A stretch of DNA of 64,000 bases from Sphingomonas sp. Leaf208 (GTDB taxonomy: Bacteria > Pseudomonadota > Alphaproteobacteria > Sphingomonadales > Sphingomonadaceae): the NCBI RefSeq assembly GCF_001421415.1, contig NZ_LMKH01000023.1, positions 382,725-446,724 of the forward strand. Direction: 5' to 3'. Below the pieces are notes generated by a model that had not been told where the DNA came from, ran no database searches, and worked only from the letters and a program-made list of their open reading frames with translations. The position numbers and the translations under genes are program-made. Of this stretch, positions 28,607 to 36,850 are shown one piece after another (the stretch's first letter is position 1; each line of letters opens with the position of its first letter).

Positions 28607-29334
28607 GCGACGTTTTAGACCCGCAACTCGTGCTCGGCGCCTATTCGGTCGGCGTGTTCCCGATGGCCGACAGCCGCGACGCCGCCAGCGTGTACTGGGT
28701 CGAGCCCCGCCGCCGCGCCGTCCTCCCGCTCGACGGCTTCCAGCTCTCCCGCTCGCTCAGGAAGACGATCGCCGCCGACCGGTTCCAGGTCACCGTCGAC
28801 ACCGCGTTCGAGCGCGTCGTGCAGCTCTGCGCCGAAAGCGTCGAGGGCCGCCCCGAGACGTGGATCAACGACGGCATCGAGCGCGTCTTCCAGACGCTCC
28901 ACGCCATGGGGTTCGCGCATTCGGTCGAGTGCTGGGACGGCGGCAAGCTCGTCGGCGGGCTCTACGGCCTGTCGCTCGGCCGCGCATTCTTCGGCGAAAG
29001 CATGGTCAGCCGCGCCACCGACGCCTCGAAAGTCGCGCTCGCACACCTCGTCGCACGGCTGCGGACCGGCGGCTTCACGCTGCTCGATTGCCAGTTCCAG
29101 ACCTCGCATCTCGCCTCGCTCGGCGCGATCGAGATCGACCGCGCGGATTACGTCGCGTTGCTGGGTGCAGCGCTCGACGGCGCACTCAAGCCATCCTCCG
29201 GCGCTGGTGTATCCGCCGCAGCCGGCGATTTCCGTGCGCTCGATCGCTTGGCCGGCAAGGCTTCGGCGGGCGGCGCAGTATCGGGGCCGGTCTCCGGGAA
29301 AGTCATCGCACAGCTCTTGGTCCAGACGTCGTAG
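28603..29334 (+). CDS. aat: Leucyl/phenylalanyl-tRNA--protein transferase
   Basis: 243 aa. It transfers Leu or Phe from tRNA to N-terminal Lys/Arg of proteins, making N-degrons for ClpS/ClpAP. Motifs: LVLGAYSVGVFPMADSRD, VYWVEPRRRAVLPLD, TWINDGIERVFQTLHAMGFAHSVECW, GGLYGLSLGRAFFGESMVSRATDASKVAL and LLDCQFQTSHLASLGA. It overlaps the ParA-like stop by ATGA. The last 187 nt overlap the 3' end of the convergent DUF2155 gene; the C-terminal LLVQTS matches the usual family ending, so the overlap is real and not an over-extension. Confidence 0.95.
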   Translation: MSDVLDPQLVLGAYSVGVFPMADSRDAASVYWVEPRRRAVLPLDGFQLSRSLRKTIAADRFQVTVDTAFERVVQLCAESVEGRPETWINDGIERVFQTLHAMGFAHSVECWDGGKLVGGLYGLSLGRAFFGESMVSRATDASKVALAHLVARLRTGGFTLLDCQFQTSHLASLGAIEIDRADYVALLGAALDGALKPSSGAGVSAAAGDFRALDRLAGKASAGGAVSGPVSGKVIAQLLVQTS

Positions 29335-29798
29335 ACCGGATGTTGGACCGCGTTCAGCGCGGGGCGCTCCTTGTACAGCCAGCCCGAGAACGTCCGCCGC
29401 CAATGCTTGTCTACGCCGCGCACCATCACCTGCACGAACGCGCCGGTCAGCTGCTCCTGCTCCCACGGAGCGGTCTGTTCGCACGCACGGAGCCGCAACA
29501 CGACGTCGCCCATCCGCGTCGCCTGGCCGGGTTTAAGCCGCACTTCGCGGGTTTCGCCGTTACGCTTGTTGAGCAGCCCGAGCACCGCGACGCGCTGCGC
29601 CATCGGCGTGCCGCCATTGGCGATCGCTGCAGCACCGGTATCGATCGTCTCTATCGAGGAATTACCCTGCTCGTCAGCGCCCGGCAGGTCCTGCTGAACC
29701 GCGGCTACCTTCGTCGCGGGCGTGGTGAGCGCGCGATATCCGAACCAGCCGCCCACCACCAACGCCACGACCAACACGGCCGCGGCGAGCCAGCGCAT
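29148..29798 (-). CDS. DUF2155 domain-containing periplasmic protein
   Basis: 216 aa. One N-terminal membrane or signal segment (2-22), a linker, then the DUF2155 domain at about 67-165: RVAVLGLLNKRNGETREVRLKPG, RLRACEQTAPWEQEQLTGAFVQVMV, FSGWLYKERPALNAVQHPVYDVWTKSC. The last 50 residues are Pro/Ala/Ser-rich and antisense to aat. The family is widespread in alphaproteobacteria and often sits beside aat and the NDUFA12 gene, as here; its function is unknown. The ATG is 2 nt after the NDUFA12 stop. Confidence 0.88.
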   Translation of the reverse strand: MRWLAAAVLVVALVVGGWFGYRALTTPATKVAAVQQDLPGADEQGNSSIETIDTGAAAIANGGTPMAQRVAVLGLLNKRNGETREVRLKPGQATRMGDVVLRLRACEQTAPWEQEQLTGAFVQVMVRGVDKHWRRTFSGWLYKERPALNAVQHPVYDVWTKSCAMTFPETGPDTAPPAEALPAKRSSARKSPAAADTPAPEDGLSAPSSAAPSNAT

Positions 29799-29800
29799 GA

Positions 29801-30193
29801 TCACCCTTCGGGCGTCCAGGCTTCGTAATCGCCCGTCGCGGCGGCGCGGTGGCCACCCTTTTCGAGCGCACCGGCAGGACGATAAGCGAGCGCGGTACCG
29901 GTCATGTTCGGCACGGCGGGCTTCTGCCACGCACGGATCGGCGGCAATGCGCGATCGGGCACGTCGTCGACCTGGTGATGCAGCCAGCTGAACCACGCCG
30001 GTGGCACGCGGCTCGCATCGGTCGCACCTTTGTAGATCACCCAGCGGCGCGGGTTACCGGCGGTGTCCTTGCCGCCTTCGTAATAGACGTTGCCGAGCGC
30101 GTCCTCGCCCTTCTTCGCCATGCTGCGCAAGCCGAATTTGGTGCCGAGGGTGGCGCCGTTCCACCACGTGAAAGTCGATGCGAGAAAGCCCAT
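29801..30193 (-). CDS. NADH:ubiquinone oxidoreductase accessory subunit, NDUFA12-like
   Basis: 130 aa member of the B17.2/NDUFA12 family, an accessory subunit of respiratory complex I kept in alphaproteobacteria and mitochondria. Characteristic blocks: FTWWNGATLGTKFGLR, GEDALGNVYYEGGKD, RRWVIYKG and DASRVPPAWFSWLHHQVDD. It is encoded away from the nuo operon, as is usual. Gene order with DUF2155 and aat supports the call. Confidence 0.92.
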   Translation of the reverse strand: MGFLASTFTWWNGATLGTKFGLRSMAKKGEDALGNVYYEGGKDTAGNPRRWVIYKGATDASRVPPAWFSWLHHQVDDVPDRALPPIRAWQKPAVPNMTGTALAYRPAGALEKGGHRAAATGDYEAWTPEG

Positions 30194-30267
30194 GGTTGGC
30201 GCTTAACCCGAGTGGAGGCGGGCTTCAACCTTGATGATGAGTGGAAGGTGTCGAGTTCCCCTCTAAA

Positions 30268-30295
30268 CGATCCTCCCCCTGCCGGGGGGGGATCG
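30268..30295. repeat. GATCCTCCCCC hairpin
   Basis: CGATCCTCCCCC-TGCC-GGGGGGGGATCG, a single near-perfect hairpin resembling one end of the 125-bp GATCCTCCCCCGCC family at 43065, 46764 and 61270. It is probably a truncated copy, about 75 bp upstream of the NDUFA12-like gene. Confidence 0.7.
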
Positions 30296-30343
30296 TGGAG
30301 TTCGCCGTTTAACGCTTTGGCCTGCAACGGTTCCCGCTTTCTT

Positions 30344-30395
30344 GTTCTCCCGCGAAGGCGGGAGCCCAGTCTGGGTCCCCGCCTTCGCGGGGAAA
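30344..30395. repeat. GTTTCCCCGC...GCGGGAGAAC repeat, copy 1 (inverted)
   Basis: About 52 bp with two hairpins, CCCGCGAAGGCGGG and CCCCGCCTTCGCGGGG, around CCCAGTCTGGG. Its reverse complement is almost identical (about two differences) to 58724-58777. Confidence 0.85.
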
Positions 30396-30428
30396 CACTT
30401 GGCTGGAGACATCGGCCAGTCACATATC

Positions 30429-30532
30429 CCACCCCGGCGGAGGCCGGGGCCCAATTGGGGAACGTCGCTAACGAAGCGCTGTCCGACATTACAGCGACCT
30501 TCCCAATTGGGCCCCGGCCTTCGCCGTGGTGG
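30429..30532. repeat. CCACCCCGGCGGAGGCCGGGGCCC repeat, copy 1
   Basis: About 104 bp with outer arms CCACCCCGGCGGAGGCCGGG / CCCGGCCTTCGCCGTGGTGG and inner arms CCCAATTGGG / CCCAATTGGG. It shares ends and centre layout with 48955-49059. Together with 30268-30395 it fills the 365-bp gap between the NDUFA12-like and DUF192 genes; no gene is seen there. Confidence 0.88.
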
Positions 30533-30558
30533 TGGCATTGGTCGAACGGTTCGCGCGC

Positions 30559-31059
30559 CTACTTCGCGGTCTTGTCCCACGTCACCAGATCACCCTCGGC
30601 AATCCCCAATTCCGCAGCGCGGCCGCCCATCAGTTCCAGCACGGCCCCCACCGGCTCGCCCGACGGGATCGGCGCTTCCGAAAACGGCACCGCATTCTCG
30701 GCGATCCTCGCGATCGTCCCGTCCGCACGGATGTAGATGATATCCAGCGAGCTCGGCGTGTTCTTCATCCAGAAGTTCGCCACCACCGGCTCGCCACCCT
30801 TGGCGGGATACGGCCAGAACAGCATCCCGCCGTCGGGCTTCAGGTCGGTGCGGAACATCAGTCCGCGCGCCTGCTCCGCCTCCGTCTTCGCGCTCTCGAC
30901 CTTGAACGCATGCGTCCCGTTCGCGCTCTTGATCGTCAGCGGCAGCGTAGCGACCGCGGCCACGTCCGAGTCCGCGCGGCTATTCATGTACGCGACACCC
31001 CCGGCGCCAACGCCCAGCGCCAGCACCGCGGCCAACACGGCCTTCGCAACGAATGTCAT
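30559..31059 (-). CDS. DUF192 family exported protein
   Basis: 166 aa. An N-terminal signal or anchor segment (3-25) precedes a DUF192 domain of about 110 residues: FKVESAKTEAEQARGLMFRTDL, GMLFWPYP, FWMKNTPSSLDIIYIRADGTI and AVLELMGGRAAELGI. DUF192 proteins are small, periplasmic, beta-rich and of unknown function. The ATG overlaps the stop of the cold-shock gene as ATGA, so the two are co-translated. Confidence 0.9.
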   Translation of the reverse strand: MTFVAKAVLAAVLALGVGAGGVAYMNSRADSDVAAVATLPLTIKSANGTHAFKVESAKTEAEQARGLMFRTDLKPDGGMLFWPYPAKGGEPVVANFWMKNTPSSLDIIYIRADGTIARIAENAVPFSEAPIPSGEPVGAVLELMGGRAAELGIAEGDLVTWDKTAK

Positions 31060-31643
31060 CCGAGATCCTCTTCGACCGCGACGGCAAGCGGCCCCTTACG
31101 CCCTTCGACCACGCGCGCGCGGAGCGGCTGGTCGGGTTCGACCGTCTCGATCCCGGCGCGGCGCAGCGTTTCCATGTGGACGAAGATGTCGCTGCCATCG
31201 GCACCCCGTACCAGAAAGCCATAGCCCTTCAACCGGTTGAACCATTTCACCGACGCTGCCTCGAACGGTCCCGCCGCGTCGATCATCGCGATCGGATCGA
31301 TCCGATCGGGCGAAACCGGCGCCCGGACCTGCTCCTCGACCGCGTTGGTCAGATCGATCGAGAGGATCTCGCGCGCCTGGAACCCGCGGCCGCGCTGGAC
31401 CGACAGCGTCTCGACGCGCGCACCTTCGGGGAGGCTGCGGCGGCCATGCGCCTGCAGGACGGAAAAGTGCACGAGGATATCACCGACGGTCTCGTCGTCC
31501 GCTACCGCGAAGCCGAACCCGCGCGTGACGTCGAACCATTTGATGACGCCGCCGATCGCACGCGTTTCGGCCGCGCCAACACCCGCGCCGACACCCTCGA
31601 GCGTCGTCGTTCCCGCTTCCACTGGCCCCACCTCTACCGGCAT
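31056..31643 (-). CDS. Protein with two cold-shock domains
   Basis: 195 aa. Cold-shock domain 1 is at about 30-97 (GGVIKWFDVTRGFGFAVAD, DILVHFSVLQ) and domain 2 at about 127-193 (ASVKWFNRLKGYGFLVRGADGSDIFVHMETL). Both keep the KWF...GFGF/GYGF RNP1 and FVH/LVH RNP2 nucleic acid-binding motifs. Double-CSD proteins are typical of alphaproteobacteria and are thought to act as RNA chaperones. It is the first gene of a two-gene unit with DUF192. Confidence 0.92.
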   Translation of the reverse strand: MPVEVGPVEAGTTTLEGVGAGVGAAETRAIGGVIKWFDVTRGFGFAVADDETVGDILVHFSVLQAHGRRSLPEGARVETLSVQRGRGFQAREILSIDLTNAVEEQVRAPVSPDRIDPIAMIDAAGPFEAASVKWFNRLKGYGFLVRGADGSDIFVHMETLRRAGIETVEPDQPLRARVVEGRKGPLAVAVEEDLG

Positions 31644-31736
31644 GTCAGCACCTGCTGCGTGTCGTTACGCATTGTTACACCCCTGAACGCCTTGCTAGCA
31701 CGGTTCGTCGCAGTCGCAATGAATCCGTTGCGATGC

Positions 31737-32444
31737 TCAGTCGAAATCCATCGATTCGGGGCTGTCGGACGGCGGTGCAGCAACAATTTTGCGTGCAAGA
31801 TCGAATCGGTGCCCCGCCCGCAGCATCGCCGCGAGCTGTTTTTCGTGAAGTTTTCGGTCGCCATCCCCCGTGCCGTAGGGGCCGATTCGCTTGCGTCGTG
31901 CGAAGGCGAGTGCCGATTCGACGGCGCGGTCGGCGATGGCGGGCGCAACCGACTCCGCATCGCCTTCATCGATACCGGCCTCGCGGAACGCCCCCGCGAC
32001 TCGACGAGCGCCCAACCCGCGTCGCTGCATCGCAGCAGCGCGTTGTTCGGCAAAGGCACGGTCGTCGACATAGCCGAGATCGGCCATCCGCTGCGCCAGT
32101 TCGCCGGGCTCGGCCAGCGCCGCGCTGGTGCCTCCGTCCCAGCCCCGTTCGCGGATTTTCCGCATCAGGTAATCGGTCAGGCGGCCCCGCGTGGTCGCGA
32201 ACCGCTCGACATAGCGCAGCGCCATCTGCTCAAGTGCCGCGGCATCAAGCGGTTTCGGCGCAGGACGTTCGCGCAACCGGTCCTTGCCGCGCTCCTTGCC
32301 GCTGCCCTTCCCGCCACCTTTGCCCCAGTTCTTGCCGCCGCGCCGCTTCGTGCCGCCGTTATCGTCGAACGCGCCGTTTTCCCGGTCGCCGGCATCCAGC
32401 GGCGGGGGAAACGCGTTGCCTTCGCTGTGGCTATCATTGGTCAC
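31737..32444 (-). CDS. recX: RecX family regulatory protein
   Basis: About 235 aa. The C-terminal 150 residues have the RecX three-helix repeats: ALRYVERFATTRGRLTDYLMRKIRERGW, YVDDRAFAEQRAAAMQRRGLGARRVAGAFREAGI and AIADRAVESALAFARRKRIG. RecX inhibits RecA filaments. The first 80 residues are a low-complexity Gly/Lys/Arg-rich extension that may bind nucleic acid. No recA is adjacent. The start is uncertain: I use GTG at 32444; the frame is open to an ATG at 32516, which lies close to the divergent FAAL gene. No clear SD. Confidence 0.8.
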   Translation of the reverse strand: MTNDSHSEGNAFPPPLDAGDRENGAFDDNGGTKRRGGKNWGKGGGKGSGKERGKDRLRERPAPKPLDAAALEQMALRYVERFATTRGRLTDYLMRKIRERGWDGGTSAALAEPGELAQRMADLGYVDDRAFAEQRAAAMQRRGLGARRVAGAFREAGIDEGDAESVAPAIADRAVESALAFARRKRIGPYGTGDGDRKLHEKQLAAMLRAGHRFDLARKIVAAPPSDSPESMDFD

Positions 32445-32542
32445 GCCATCATTGTGCCACACTGGCACCCGAAGTTGAACGGCTAGACTGAAGATAGGCG
32501 TGGTGAGTTCGAGCACCGCGACGAACCAAGGCAGGAACTGCG

Positions 32543-34306
32543 ATGACGACCGACACGGCTAACAAGGACGGCATGACCGTAGCGGCAATCGTTGCGACGC
32601 CGACCCAAGACGCCCTGCCGCGCCGCTTCGCAGATTTCGGCACTTTGGGCGAAGCGCTCGATTACGCCGCCAGCGGTAACCGCGGGCTTAATTTCCACGA
32701 CGCGCGCGGCACCTTGTCGCAGCCCTACCCTTATTCGCAACTCCGTACCGACGCCCGTGCGATGGCCGACCGCCTGATCGCCGCCGGTGTCGCTCCTGCC
32801 GACCGCATTGCCCTGGTCGCGGAGACCGGCCCCGAGTTCGCCGCCTTGTTCTTCGGCGTCGTCTATGCCGGTGCGTGGCCCGTGCCGTTGCCGCTGCCAA
32901 CCTCGTTCGGCGGCCGCGACTCGTACATCGAACAGCTCCGCGTCCAGCTTGCGAGCTGCGACCCGAAGATGCTGATCTTCCCGCCCGAACTCGCGCAGAT
33001 GGCGGGCGAGGCCGCGCGCCTGTCGGGCACCGTCGGGATCGACTGGTCCGAGTTCGCGACCCGCGAGGCCCCCGTGGCGACGCTGCCCGAGGCCAAGCCC
33101 GATGACATCGCGTATCTGCAATATTCGAGCGGCTCGACGCGCTTCCCGCATGGCGTCGTCATCACCCACGCCGCGCTTCTGAACAACCTCGCCGCGCATA
33201 GCCACGGCATGGAAGTCTGCGACACCGATCGCTGCGTCTCGTGGCTGCCCTGGTATCACGACATGGGTCTGGTGGGCTGCTTCCTGTCGCCGATCGCCAA
33301 CCAGGTCTCCACAGATTACCTCAAGACCGAGGATTTCGCGCGCCGTCCCCTCGCGTGGCTCGATCTCATCAGCCGCAACGAAGGCACGACGCTCAGCTAT
33401 TCGCCGACCTTCGGCTACGATATCTGCGCGCGCCGCATGTCGTCGCAGACCAAGGCCAGCGACCGGTTCGACCTGTCGCGTTGGCGCGTCGCGGGCAACG
33501 GTGCCGACATGATCCGTCCCGACGTGATGCAGTCGTTCGTCGACGCGTTCGCCGATGCCGGCTTCAAGGCGAGCGCATTCCTGCCGAGTTATGGTCTCGC
33601 CGAGGCGACGCTTGCGGTCTCGCTGATGCCGCCGGGCGAAGGCATCCGCGTCGAACTGGTCGAGGAAACGCAGCTTTCGGGTGGATCGCGTGGCGGTGAC
33701 CGACCGCAGCGCTACCGTGCGATCGTCAACTGCGGCAAGCCGGTTCGCGACATGCGAATCGAGATCCGCGAAGAGGACGGCACGCCGCTCCCCGATCGCG
33801 CGATCGGCAAGGTGTGGTGCAGCGGCAAGTCGGTGATGGTCGGCTATTTCCGCGACGACGCCGCGACCGAGGCGTGCATGGCGGACGGTTGGCTCGATAC
33901 CGGCGACATGGGCTATATGTCCGACGGCTACATCTACATCGTCGGTCGCGCCAAGGACATGATCATCGTCAACGGCAAAAACCACTGGCCGCAGGACATC
34001 GAATGGGCGGTCGAGCAGCTCCCCGGCTTCAAGGCGGGCGACATCGCGGCGTTCGCGATCACCACGCCCGGTGGCGAGGAAACCCCCGCCGTGCTGGTCC
34101 AGTGCCGCAGCTCCGACGAAGCCGAACGCCTGCGCCTGCGCGACGAGATCCGCGAGCGGGTGCGGTCGGTGACGGGCATGAACTGCCTGATCGAACTGAT
34201 CCCGCCGCGTACCCTGCCGCGCACCTCGTCGGGCAAGCTCAGCCGGGCCAAGGCGCGCAACCTGTATCTCAGCGGCGACATCAAGCCGTACGACATCGCA
34301 GCCTGA
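32543..34306 (+). CDS. Fatty acyl-AMP ligase (AMP-dependent synthetase family)
   Basis: 587 aa adenylate-forming enzyme. It has DDIAYLQYSSGSTRFPHGVVITH (P-loop; T/S-rich), SWLPWYHDMGLVGCFL, PSYGLAEATLAVS, GWLDTGDMGYMSDGYIYIVGRAKDMIIVNGKN and LPRTSSGKLSRAKAR (catalytic Lys). The WYHDMGL block and the overall pattern match FAAL proteins, which activate fatty acids as acyl-AMP for loading onto acyl carrier proteins, rather than acyl-CoA synthetases. No ACP, PKS or NRPS gene is adjacent. The start follows AGGAACTGCG. It is transcribed divergently from recX. Confidence 0.88.
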   Translation: MTTDTANKDGMTVAAIVATPTQDALPRRFADFGTLGEALDYAASGNRGLNFHDARGTLSQPYPYSQLRTDARAMADRLIAAGVAPADRIALVAETGPEFAALFFGVVYAGAWPVPLPLPTSFGGRDSYIEQLRVQLASCDPKMLIFPPELAQMAGEAARLSGTVGIDWSEFATREAPVATLPEAKPDDIAYLQYSSGSTRFPHGVVITHAALLNNLAAHSHGMEVCDTDRCVSWLPWYHDMGLVGCFLSPIANQVSTDYLKTEDFARRPLAWLDLISRNEGTTLSYSPTFGYDICARRMSSQTKASDRFDLSRWRVAGNGADMIRPDVMQSFVDAFADAGFKASAFLPSYGLAEATLAVSLMPPGEGIRVELVEETQLSGGSRGGDRPQRYRAIVNCGKPVRDMRIEIREEDGTPLPDRAIGKVWCSGKSVMVGYFRDDAATEACMADGWLDTGDMGYMSDGYIYIVGRAKDMIIVNGKNHWPQDIEWAVEQLPGFKAGDIAAFAITTPGGEETPAVLVQCRSSDEAERLRLRDEIRERVRSVTGMNCLIELIPPRTLPRTSSGKLSRAKARNLYLSGDIKPYDIAA

Positions 34307-34462
34307 GACCGCCCTGCCTGAGACGGGCGGCGGGTCACGCCGCCATCGCTGACACGCGAATGAAACTATGCAAGGACGTCCACGACGGCGTAGATTGATC
34401 CAGATCGAACTAAATTACAGTCACGCTGGTCGATAAGAACGATCTGATAACCAAGCGGACCT

Positions 34463-36835
34463 ATGACCGACGCCGTGAGCTCTGCACCGCCTTCTCCGTC
34501 ACGCCGCGTGGCCGTCGATCTCTTCAGATTGATGGGGCTTCGCGGTGGCGGGGCGGACCATGTCGAATGGAGCCGCATCCGTGCCGCGCAGTTGTTCGAC
34601 GGCCGCAAGATGGCACTGGTCCTGCTCTCGACCAATCTGGCGGCGGTACTGGCCACCGGGTTCCTGGTCAGCGCGACGATCCCTGCGTGGCAGGTCACGA
34701 CATGGTCCGCGTTGCTCGTCGCGATCGCCGTCGCGGTCGCGTTCCGGCGTCTCGCCGTCCCGCACACTGGTGAAAGCCAGGCGAGTGTCCACGACCTGCG
34801 CAAGACCGGCTGGGAGGGCCTGGCGCTCGGCCTCGGCTGGTCATGCGTACCGATCCTGTTCTGTACGCATGCTCCCTCGGGCACGACCGCCGGGCTCGGC
34901 ATCACGCTGACGCTATTGATGACGGCCGCGGCATTCGCGATGGCGCCGCTGACGCTCGCGACGCTGATTTTCCTTGGATATCTCGGCGCGTCGATGGTCA
35001 TCCAGTTGCTGATCGCCGGTACGACATCGGCGGCGATCGGTATCCTGGGCTTCACGCTGGTGCTGATGGCGGGATGCATCAGCCGTGCCCGCGCCCTCGT
35101 CCTGATCCGCGCGAACGAGATCGCGCTGAACGAACGCGACGAGACCGTGAGCCTGCTCCTCCGCGAGTTCGAGGATACCGGCGCGGACTGGCTGTGGGAG
35201 ACCGACGCGATGCGCCGGATCGTTCGCGCGTCGTCGCGATTCGCGGTCGCGTGCGGGCTCGATCCCGGTGAGATCGACGGGATGCCGTTGCTGCAATTGC
35301 TGGCCGGCCCGAGCTGGGACAGTGGGGAGTTCGCACCCGAACTCCGGACGCTTGCCGAGAAATTGCGCCGCCGCGACAGCTTCCGCGACGTCCGCCTGCC
35401 GGTGACGATCAACGGTGACCTGCGATGGTGGGAAATCGCCGCCTCCCCCCGGTTTGGCGACGATGGCGAATTCTACGGATTTCGCGGCGTCACGTCGGAC
35501 ATTACTGAGCTTCGCGCGTCGGAAGACCGGATCAACCGGATGGCGCGGTTCGATGTGCTGACCGGGCTGCCCAACCGGCTGATGATCAACGAGACGCTCG
35601 TCAGGACGATGGCCGAAGCCGACAGCTGGGGTGGTCGCTACGCGTTCATGATGCTCGATCTCGATCGGTTCAAGGCGGTCAACGATACGCTCGGCCATCC
35701 GATCGGCGATCGCCTGCTCGGCTGCGTGTCCGAGCGGCTCGAGGCCTTGATGGGGGACGGCAGCCTGTGCGGGCGGCTGGGCGGCGACGAGTTCGCGGTC
35801 ATCGTGCGGGGCGCGAGCGATGCGGGTGCGATCGACGACCTTGCGGCACGGATCATCGAGACGCTGTCGCGACCCTATGAGATCGACGCCCACACGCTGT
35901 ATATCGGCGCCAGCGTCGGCATCGCGATCGGCCCGCGCGACGGACGCACGGCGGAAATGCTCGTCCGCTCCGCCGATCTCGCCCTCTACCGTGCCAAGGA
36001 TGCCGGCCGCGGGGTGTATCGAACCTACGAGCCGGAACTGCACGTGAAGGCGGAGGAGCGGCGTGTCCTCGAAATGGCACTGCGCACGGCACTCGAAAAT
36101 GGCGAGATGCACCTCAAGTATCAACCGGTCGTCGATGCACTTGGCGAAAGGCTCGTCGCGTTCGAGGCGTTGCTGCGCTGGACCAGTCCGCGGTTCGGCG
36201 TCATCGCCCCGGAAAAGTTCATTCCACTTGCCGAGGACGCGCGCCTGATCGCGCCGATCGGGGCGTGGGCGCTGAGGACGGCGTGCGAGGAAGCGGCAAA
36301 ATGGCCGTCCGACATCCGCGTTGCGGTCAACGTGTCCGCCGACCAGCTCCAGAACCCGAATTTCGTGACGACGGTCACCTCCGCGCTGGCGAACACCGGA
36401 CTGTCCGCGGATCGCCTCGAACTGGAGGTTACCGAGAGCGTATTCCTGACCGAGGCGCTCGGCGCGACCAAGGTCCTGGAGCGGCTGCTCGACATGGGCG
36501 TGCGGCTTAGTCTCGATGATTTCGGCGTCGGCCATTCGTCGCTGGGCTATCTCAGTCGCACGCGGTTTTCGTCGATCAAGATCGACCGGAGCTTCGTCCG
36601 TGATGCTGCCGCCGGGACGCGCGAAGCGGTTGCGATCGTCCACGCGGTGATCGCGCTCGCCCGGAGCCTCGACATCGACACGACCGCGGAGGGTGTCGAA
36701 ACCGAAGCCGAGCACCGGATGGCGCAGGCGTTCGGTTGCACCAACGTCCAGGGCTTTTATTTCGGTCGCCCTATGCCCGTCGAACAAGCGCGCGCGCTTG
36801 CGAATGGTCGCTGGAAAGCATCGGCCGCCGCCTAG
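34463..36835 (+). CDS. Membrane-bound GGDEF-EAL protein (cyclic di-GMP turnover)
   Basis: 790 aa. About six hydrophobic segments (50-210) form an N-terminal membrane sensor, followed by a PAS-like domain (about 235-350, FEDTGADWLWETD to FYGFRGVTSDITELR). A GGDEF domain follows with an intact active-site GGDEF at 440-444, then an EAL domain with EALLRW at 568, AVNVSADQL, LELEVTES, LDDFGVGHSSLGYL and KIDRSFV. Both catalytic motifs look complete, so it could synthesise and degrade c-di-GMP; which activity dominates cannot be told. It stands alone after the FAAL gene, 156 nt downstream. Confidence 0.93.
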   Translation: MTDAVSSAPPSPSRRVAVDLFRLMGLRGGGADHVEWSRIRAAQLFDGRKMALVLLSTNLAAVLATGFLVSATIPAWQVTTWSALLVAIAVAVAFRRLAVPHTGESQASVHDLRKTGWEGLALGLGWSCVPILFCTHAPSGTTAGLGITLTLLMTAAAFAMAPLTLATLIFLGYLGASMVIQLLIAGTTSAAIGILGFTLVLMAGCISRARALVLIRANEIALNERDETVSLLLREFEDTGADWLWETDAMRRIVRASSRFAVACGLDPGEIDGMPLLQLLAGPSWDSGEFAPELRTLAEKLRRRDSFRDVRLPVTINGDLRWWEIAASPRFGDDGEFYGFRGVTSDITELRASEDRINRMARFDVLTGLPNRLMINETLVRTMAEADSWGGRYAFMMLDLDRFKAVNDTLGHPIGDRLLGCVSERLEALMGDGSLCGRLGGDEFAVIVRGASDAGAIDDLAARIIETLSRPYEIDAHTLYIGASVGIAIGPRDGRTAEMLVRSADLALYRAKDAGRGVYRTYEPELHVKAEERRVLEMALRTALENGEMHLKYQPVVDALGERLVAFEALLRWTSPRFGVIAPEKFIPLAEDARLIAPIGAWALRTACEEAAKWPSDIRVAVNVSADQLQNPNFVTTVTSALANTGLSADRLELEVTESVFLTEALGATKVLERLLDMGVRLSLDDFGVGHSSLGYLSRTRFSSIKIDRSFVRDAAAGTREAVAIVHAVIALARSLDIDTTAEGVETEAEHRMAQAFGCTNVQGFYFGRPMPVEQARALANGRWKASAAA

Positions 36836-36850
36836 GCGACCGATGGGCGG

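Noticed and set aside
34307..34345. A GC hairpin after the fatty acyl-AMP ligase gene as a terminator
   Set aside because: CCGCCC/GGGCGG can pair, but there is no T-run, so intrinsic termination is not supported.
34913..36787. A 624-codon minus-strand frame opposite the GGDEF-EAL gene
   Set aside because: Shadow frame; the plus-strand protein has intact catalytic motifs.
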